Source: Trichomonas tenax
Taxonomy: Eukaryota > Parabasalia > Trichomonadida > Trichomonadidae
Assembly: GCA_023091735.1 (NCBI GenBank)
Contig: JALKBU010001339.1
Location: 1-12,403 of the forward strand
Direction of reading: 5' to 3'
Length of the DNA stretch: 12,403 nucleotides
The position numbers and the translations under genes are program-made. The notes beneath the pieces were generated by a model, which was given only the letters and a program-made list of their open reading frames with translations, ran no database searches and was not told the DNA's origin. Of the stretch, positions 7,943 to 12,403 are shown piece after piece. Each line of letters begins with the position of its first letter. The first letter of the stretch is position 1.

Positions 7943-8266
7943 AGTAGTATACAGAGTGTGCTTTTTCGGGGTAGTCCAAAATTTTGTCCAAAACCCAAAA
8001 ACTCCCACTCTGAGAATATCCATAATTATAATTTCCCCAAAATTCATATTATAACAATTTTCCTATCATTTATATCGAAATCCCAATAATTTCTATAATT
8101 TGTTATAAAAATGTATTGTTTAATTAATAATCTAAAATTCTTATTGCTATGATTTATTAATGGTTTTCTTATAATTTGTGAAAATAAAAAATTTTTTTTA
8201 TATATTATGAAAAAATTAATATATTTTTTCTTCTAATAAATAATTATGACAACAACTCAAAATCTT
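7943..8266 (+). repeat. Left terminal inverted repeat
   Basis: About 324 bp, paired with 11327-11648. The outer ~75 bp differ at roughly one base in five from the right copy. From CTGAGAATAT inward similarity is much higher, and the inner ~55 bp (ending at ATGACAACAA, 8246-8255) look identical. The repeat ends inside the coding start of the left terminal gene, after about seven codons. Confidence 0.9.
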
Positions 8267-8519
8267 TATTCTAATTGTTTTATGGATAAAAATTTCGTAT
8301 GTAATATTTCAACTTCTGATAAAAAAACTTAGCCAATTATTAACAAAATTAACACGTAAATATATGTATTTGAAAAATCTTAAGAAATATCAAAAATATT
8401 GTGATTATTTAGAATATGTAGAAAAATATAGTTCAGAATCTTATAATAAAGATTATGATGTATTTATAGAACATTATATAAGTAGATATTTTCATGAAAA
8501 TTATTATGAAGAATTTTAA
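8246..8519 (+). pseudogene. Left terminal gene of the element, frameshifted
   Basis: Starts at ATG 8246 within the left repeat with the same head (MTT-QNL) as the right terminal gene. The frame runs 28 codons and stops at TAG 8330-8332 just after a run of seven A (8321-8327). Removing the effect of one base in that run would continue an open frame to TAA at 8517-8519, for about 90 codons in all. The downstream half is rich in Tyr, Lys and Glu (for example EHYISRYFHENYYEEF) and is probably helical. I do not recognise the family. The homopolymer break could be genuine decay or a sequencing slip. It faces inward, upstream of the polymerase gene and on the same strand. Confidence 0.55.
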
Positions 8520-8669
8520 AAAATAATATTAAAATTTATTTTTTGCTGTCACATTTCGAAATACGTAAACTTTACATTATGACAATAAAATATATATATA
8601 TAAAAAATAATAATTTGGAAAATTTGGGGTATTTCTAAAAATATTTTTATTTTTTATTTTTATTAAAAG

Positions 8670-11088
8670 ATGTCGAAGGTCACTCATAAACAAATTAAAC
8701 AATATATTATAGCAAATAAACAAGAACCAGATCCAAGTAATAATTATTTTAAAAATTTATCTATTCATAAGAAATTATTAAATAAATGGGGATATTGTGG
8801 CGATATTAATGATTATAAAGCTATTAAGGAATTTCATGATACATTAAATAAACAAAAACTTGAATTTTATCCAGAAAGAACATTTAACGATGAATATTAT
8901 GATAACGATAATGAAAAAATTGCTGAATTTGAATCAGAAGTTAAAAATGAAATGCTAGATCAAAAATTTATAGATAAATATCCAAACGATATAAATCCAC
9001 CAGATATATCTAATGATGAAAATTATATTAAACAATTAGAGAAAATTTCTAATGAAAATCTCAAGAAAATTGTTCCGGTAAATATCGCAAGAAAATCTAA
9101 AGTTAATAAAATATTCGAAAATCTTGATAATAATCCATTTGGATATAAATTGGATTTATCACAATTTGAAACTAATGATTTACCATTAGTTGGAGAGAAA
9201 CTTCGTGAATTTTATCAGAAACATATTTCATCACAATCTTTAGATACACATATTTTAATACATTATAAGGTAAATGGATTAGAAAAATCACAACCAATAG
9301 ATAACGCATCATTTAAGGAAAGATTTGAAAATTTATTAAATGGTAACTATGTATATAAATTAGAAGAATTACCAGCAAATGCTTCAGATGATGGTACTGA
9401 AATATATTTGGAATTTTTTGATGAAATTTATTTTACGCGTCATGAAAAAATATCTAAACCCGCAAATATGAAAAATATCAATGAAAGTAACTTTTGGCCA
9501 TATAAGTTATCGGATAAATATTCATTATTCATTAGAAGATACACTAAAACGCTATCAGATATTTACAACATTAACAAATCCCAACAGAACAATTCGGAAA
9601 GAATTAAGATATAATTGTCTAATATATGCGTTATCTTATGTAATTACTGATGAAAATATCTAATAAATTTTTAGATTGTAAATATTGTCCAATAAATGTT
9701 TTAGCTAAAATATGTGATGAATATAAAATTTGGTGTGAATTAAAATATTATGATGATAAATCTGGTAAAATGCGTATTGCTAATGAATCTCGTAATAAAC
9801 ATTTGGGACCCGATACCGGATATAATTACAAAATAATCCTTTACACATATAAAAATCACTATTTCATTAATGAAGTATTACCTATAAGTTCTTTCTTCAT
9901 AAAACATTATGATGAAGTTGTTGCCTATGGTAATTCTCATAAATTGTCTGCAGAGAAAATGTTTATAGCTAGTAAATTCCGTAATAACATTTTTGAAATC
10001 GATTCAGCAAAATCACACATTAATAGTATTAATCTAATTAAATTATTAGAAGAAATTGGAGCATTCATACCATTATCGCATAGTGATAAAGATGTTCAAA
10101 TTTCTGGTATATCTTCACAACATTTATTAAAAGAAAACAATAAGTGCGAATATGATTCGCAGCCCAATATTAATATTGGTCCAAATAAAATTCCAAATGT
10201 AATTGCTGAATCAAATTTTAGATTAATGTCTGAAAATAATAACAAAAAATATATACCCAAGGATATTTCATATTGGTATGCTGATTTTGAAACATGTACC
10301 AAAGATAATAAGGAAATACCATTCATGACATGTTTAAGTGATATTGATGGTAAAATTTCGATAACATTTAATGGTTTTGATTGTGATAAACAATTTATGG
10401 ATTTTATACCAAACAATAGTATCGTATATTTTCACAACTTAGGATTTGATGGAAGAATTTTAATGAAATTTGGTATGAAAAATAGTACTATGAAAGGTTC
10501 CAGAATTATTTTACAACAACATAATTACCAAGGTAAAAATATCGAATTACGTGATAGCTATTCTATCTTTACACAAAAATTGGTAAACTTTCCAATATGT
10601 TTCCCTGAAGCATTTGCTGATATGAATATTCATAAAGAACTTTTCCCATATAAATATTATAATTATGATCGTGTAATTTCTAACATTGGAATAATTTCAG
10701 ATGTTGGTTCAGATGAATTGCCACAATGGAATAATAAACAAAAACAAATATTTATTGAAAATATCGATAAAATTAATGGCTGTAGATTATCAGATAATAC
10801 ATTTGATATGAATAAATATTGTGAATTTTATTGTACACAATATGTTAATGTTTTACATATAGGTTTTAACGTATTTCGCCAAGTATGTTTATCCGAATTA
10901 ATATAACAACAGCACCATTATTAGCAAATAAATTTTTAAATCGTGAAGTATTTTATCCAAATGGTAATTTACATGAGATTTCAGGAAATATTAAAGATTA
11001 TATAATGGGTCCAAAAATAATTTTTTTATTTTTATTAAATGGGATTAATACTACTGTTATTTATTATAGTTGTATATTTCAGGAATAA
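8670..11088 (+). pseudogene. Protein-primed family B DNA polymerase, broken and lacking the palm domain
   Basis: One gene broken over four consecutive open stretches: 8670-9614, a second frame to 9663, 9650-10906 and then to 11088. The first 280 or so residues are an N-terminal region of the type seen in trichomonad Maverick polymerases (recognised from memory, not checked). A conserved RYNCLIYALS block follows at about 9607-9636. The exonuclease domain shows ExoI YADFETC (Asp at 10283, Glu at 10289) and ExoII HNLGFDG (Asn at 10436). ExoIII should be Y-x3-D but reads Y-C-T-Q-Y, with Tyr at 10841-10843 in place of the metal-binding Asp. Breaks are a 7-bp duplication (9520-9533), a shift within 9644-9663 and a one-base loss at about 10898. 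After SGNIKDYIMG (ends near 11008) the expected palm and fingers are absent. The intact enzyme would replicate the element from its ends; this copy cannot. Confidence 0.88.
9520..9533 (+). repeat. 7-bp tandem duplication causing a polymerase frameshift
   Basis: ATTCATT at 9520-9526 is repeated exactly at 9527-9533. Counting codons without the second copy keeps the upstream polymerase frame open into the downstream frame (SLEDTLKRYQ), so the duplication explains the first frame change. Confidence 0.8.
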
Positions 11089-11089
11089 A

Positions 11090-11347
11090 TCAAGCGTGTA
11101 ACACTAAATCACATTCGTTAAGTTTTAATATGATATTATTTAAGATAGTTATAACTTTATTTTTCTTAGCACGTTTTAGTTCAGAAATATTTTCATGAGC
11201 ACATCCGGTAATTTTCAAAAGATTTTTATAAATAGTATATAATTTATATTTAACATTTTCTTCATCATCTACTTTAGGATTTCCACCAATGAAAATTTCA
11301 TTAAATTGTTCCTGTGTTAAATTAAGAAGATTTTGATTTGTTGTCAT
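11090..11347 (-). CDS. Right terminal gene of the element, small hypothetical protein
   Basis: An intact 85-codon ORF from ATG 11347, inside the right repeat, to TGA 11090-11092. Its first seven codons (MTTNQNL) match those of the left terminal gene except for one residue, because both lie in the inverted repeat; the proteins then diverge. The rest is Asn/Lys/Leu-rich and probably helical, with GGNPKVDDEEN in the first third and two Cys. There is no signal peptide and no recognised domain. Its stop lies one base from the end of the polymerase remnant, converging with it. Being intact beside so much decay suggests it is young or still under selection, but at this length it could also have survived by chance. 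Confidence 0.55.
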   Translation of the reverse strand: MTTNQNLLNLTQEQFNEIFIGGNPKVDDEENVKYKLYTIYKNLLKITGCAHENISELKRAKKNKVITILNNIILKLNECDLVLHA

Positions 11348-11648
11348 AATTATTTATTAGAAGAAAAAATATATTAATTTTTTCATAATATATAAAAAAT
11401 ATATTTTATTTTTACAAATTTAGATAAACCATTAATAAATCATAACAATAAGAATTTAGATTATTAATTAAACAATACATTTTAATAACAAATTATAGAA
11501 ATTATTGGGATTTTGATATAAATTATAGGAAAATTGTTATAATATGAATATTGGGGAAATTATAATTATGAATATTCTCAGATTGCTGATTTTTTGGGGT
11601 TAGCCAAATTTTTGGATTACCTTGAAAAATCACAATCTGTATACTACT
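11327..11648 (-). repeat. Right terminal inverted repeat
   Basis: About 322 bp, the reverse-complement partner of 7943-8266. It ends ...CTGTATACTACT at 11648, giving the CT-3' terminus that mirrors AG-5' on the left. It carries the upstream DNA and first seven codons of the right terminal gene. Small indels (for example in the A/T runs near 11395-11425) account for the length difference. Confidence 0.9.
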
Positions 11649-11654
11649 ATTCAT
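11649..11654 (+). repeat. Candidate target-site duplication, right copy (ATTCAT)
   Basis: Directly adjacent to the right terminus and identical to 7931-7936. See the left copy for the six-base offset that makes the assignment uncertain. Confidence 0.35.
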
Positions 11655-11800
11655 CTAAGAAATAGACATTTTTATTAAGTATCCAATATAGATCATTTCA
11701 AAATTAACGAATATATTAAGAAATACAGTATCTGATACATAAAATCACACTTTTATTGTTAAACTCCTATCAAATGCGTCAAAACTATATTTCAATATTA

Positions 11801-12058
11801 TTAAGCTAATTCAAAAAGAATATGAACGACTGCATTTAAGTTCACTTTGTTATGTTGTGCATATATCAGAATAATATGAATTGGAATATAGATGTTTATG
11901 CTAAAATAGAGCAGATTTAGGCAATGGGCAATTAAATTTTTATACGCAAAGTCGGCGAAACTCGTTTTTAAACTCACTGGATTAACTTTTTGCTTAGTTA
12001 TTGAACCCCAATGTACAAAATCATCTTGTTCATGATATATTAAAATATTAGCTAACAA
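11801..12058 (-). pseudogene. Open stretch without ATG, possible gene remnant
   Basis: An 85-codon stop-free run on the minus strand that contains no ATG (its nominal first codon is TTG). The deduced protein includes DDFVHWGSITKQKVNP and a hydrophobic second half with many Ile and Leu. I recognise no family. It could be a fragment of a gene cut by earlier insertions, or chance in AT-rich DNA. The neighbouring stretch 11655-11800 shows nothing. Confidence 0.2.
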
Positions 12059-12243
12059 AGTCTATATTTCATTAAAATATTAGATATATCTTGCATCAAA
12101 AACATTGATTTGCCATGATGTGCTTTACTCATCATAATATATTATATTCCCATTGTATAGCATTTTTATAACGTAAAATATGTTGTTGTCGATGATAAAT
12201 AAGTAAATCTAATCACAAATATGCTTTTTAAGCGTTTGCGCGG

Positions 12244-12393
12244 CTAAATTGAGAAGAATAGAGCGGGAAAAATTGAAAAGATTTTGATTTGCATATCTTT
12301 ATCCTGTAGCGATTGCATGTAATTACGCCACATCGAATCGTATGAGATGGAAGAGTTAAGCATGTGCTTTGCGTTTTTGATGGTGTTCTGCAT
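12244..12393 (-). CDS. Small hypothetical ORF in a locally GC-richer patch
   Basis: A 49-codon ORF, ATG at 12393 and TAG at 12244-12246, with an in-frame TAA directly before the ATG. The patch is noticeably richer in G and C than the 500 bases before it. The deduced protein starts MQNTIKNAKHM and ends hydrophobic (FSIFPALFFSI). No family is recognised. GCGGGAAA at 12263-12270 (E2F-like on the minus strand) falls within it, so the patch could equally be regulatory DNA of a gene to the right. Between 12059 and 12243 I see nothing. Confidence 0.2.
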   Translation of the reverse strand: MQNTIKNAKHMLNSSISYDSMWRNYMQSLQDKDMQIKIFSIFPALFFSI

Positions 12394-12403
12394 TTATTTA
12401 CTG

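Larger units (their letters stand above)
7943..11648. mobile_element. Internally deleted Maverick/Polinton-like element, 3706 bp
   Basis: The sequence from 7943 inward (AGTAGTATACAGA...) matches the reverse complement of the sequence running inward from 11648 for about 323 bp, defining a complete unit bounded by terminal inverted repeats. The AG...CT termini, the long repeats and a protein-primed family B DNA polymerase gene match the Maverick/Polinton class. Full elements are usually 15-20 kb and also carry a retroviral-type integrase, packaging ATPase, protease and capsid genes; none of these is present. The polymerase gene itself is frameshifted and lacks its catalytic palm. The element is therefore a dead or, at most, trans-mobilised derivative. 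A bacterial phage origin is unlikely given the TIR structure and the host context. Confidence 0.85.

Noticed and set aside
7820..8089. ORFs crossing the left terminus of the element on both strands
   Set aside because: They span the boundary between flanking DNA and the inverted repeat, and the right repeat does not preserve them.
9481..9663. Independent 60-codon gene
   Set aside because: It is the polymerase gene continuing in another frame after the 7-bp duplication, not a separate gene.
10096..10416. 106-codon minus-strand ORF within the polymerase region
   Set aside because: Antisense to the frame carrying ExoI and adjacent polymerase sequence; no domain of its own.
1..12403. Bacterial or phage origin of the window
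   Set aside because: No ribosome binding sites or operon spacing. LIM and CARMIL-like proteins, initiator elements and Maverick-type TIRs all point to a parabasalid chromosome.

Overview
The window looks like nuclear DNA of a parabasalid protist (trichomonad; a Trichomonas or Tritrichomonas relative). Reasons: very AT-rich spacers, intron-less genes, a TCA-core initiator just upstream of one ATG (and possibly a second), a UAAA overlapping a stop codon, a CARMIL-like leucine-rich repeat protein of a type common in trichomonads, and a protein-primed family B DNA polymerase gene flanked by long terminal inverted repeats, as in the Maverick/Polinton elements that fill these genomes. The species cannot be fixed from the sequence alone.

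Positions 1-6750 are ordinary host DNA with three well-preserved genes. A minus-strand PH-like/leucine-rich repeat protein (ATG at 2499) and a plus-strand polyproline/LIM protein (3399-5459) diverge from a ~900-bp spacer that holds a dense cluster of TGTCA/TGACA motifs. Both proteins look like actin-cytoskeleton regulators. The LIM gene converges on a minus-strand thiamine pyrophosphokinase gene (6027-6740), which would make thiamine diphosphate from salvaged thiamine.

Positions 7269-11648 are a graveyard of virus-like mobile DNA. First comes a frameshifted remnant of a phage-tail/baseplate-type protein (7269-7709). Next to it lies a discrete 3706-bp element (7943-11648) with ~323-bp terminal inverted repeats that begin AG and end CT. 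It carries a broken polymerase gene: N-terminal domain plus 3'-5' exonuclease, three frameshifts, a mutated ExoIII aspartate, and no palm domain. At each end a small inward-facing gene starts inside the repeat, so both share the same upstream DNA and first codons. It is best read as an internally deleted, non-autonomous Maverick/Polinton derivative.

Positions 11655-12403 hold no convincing gene: a 258-bp open stretch without ATG and a 49-codon ORF are listed with low confidence. The most noteworthy things here are the short element with its shared terminal-gene heads, the unusual charge pattern of the LIM protein's proline-rich half, and the TGTCA motif clusters.
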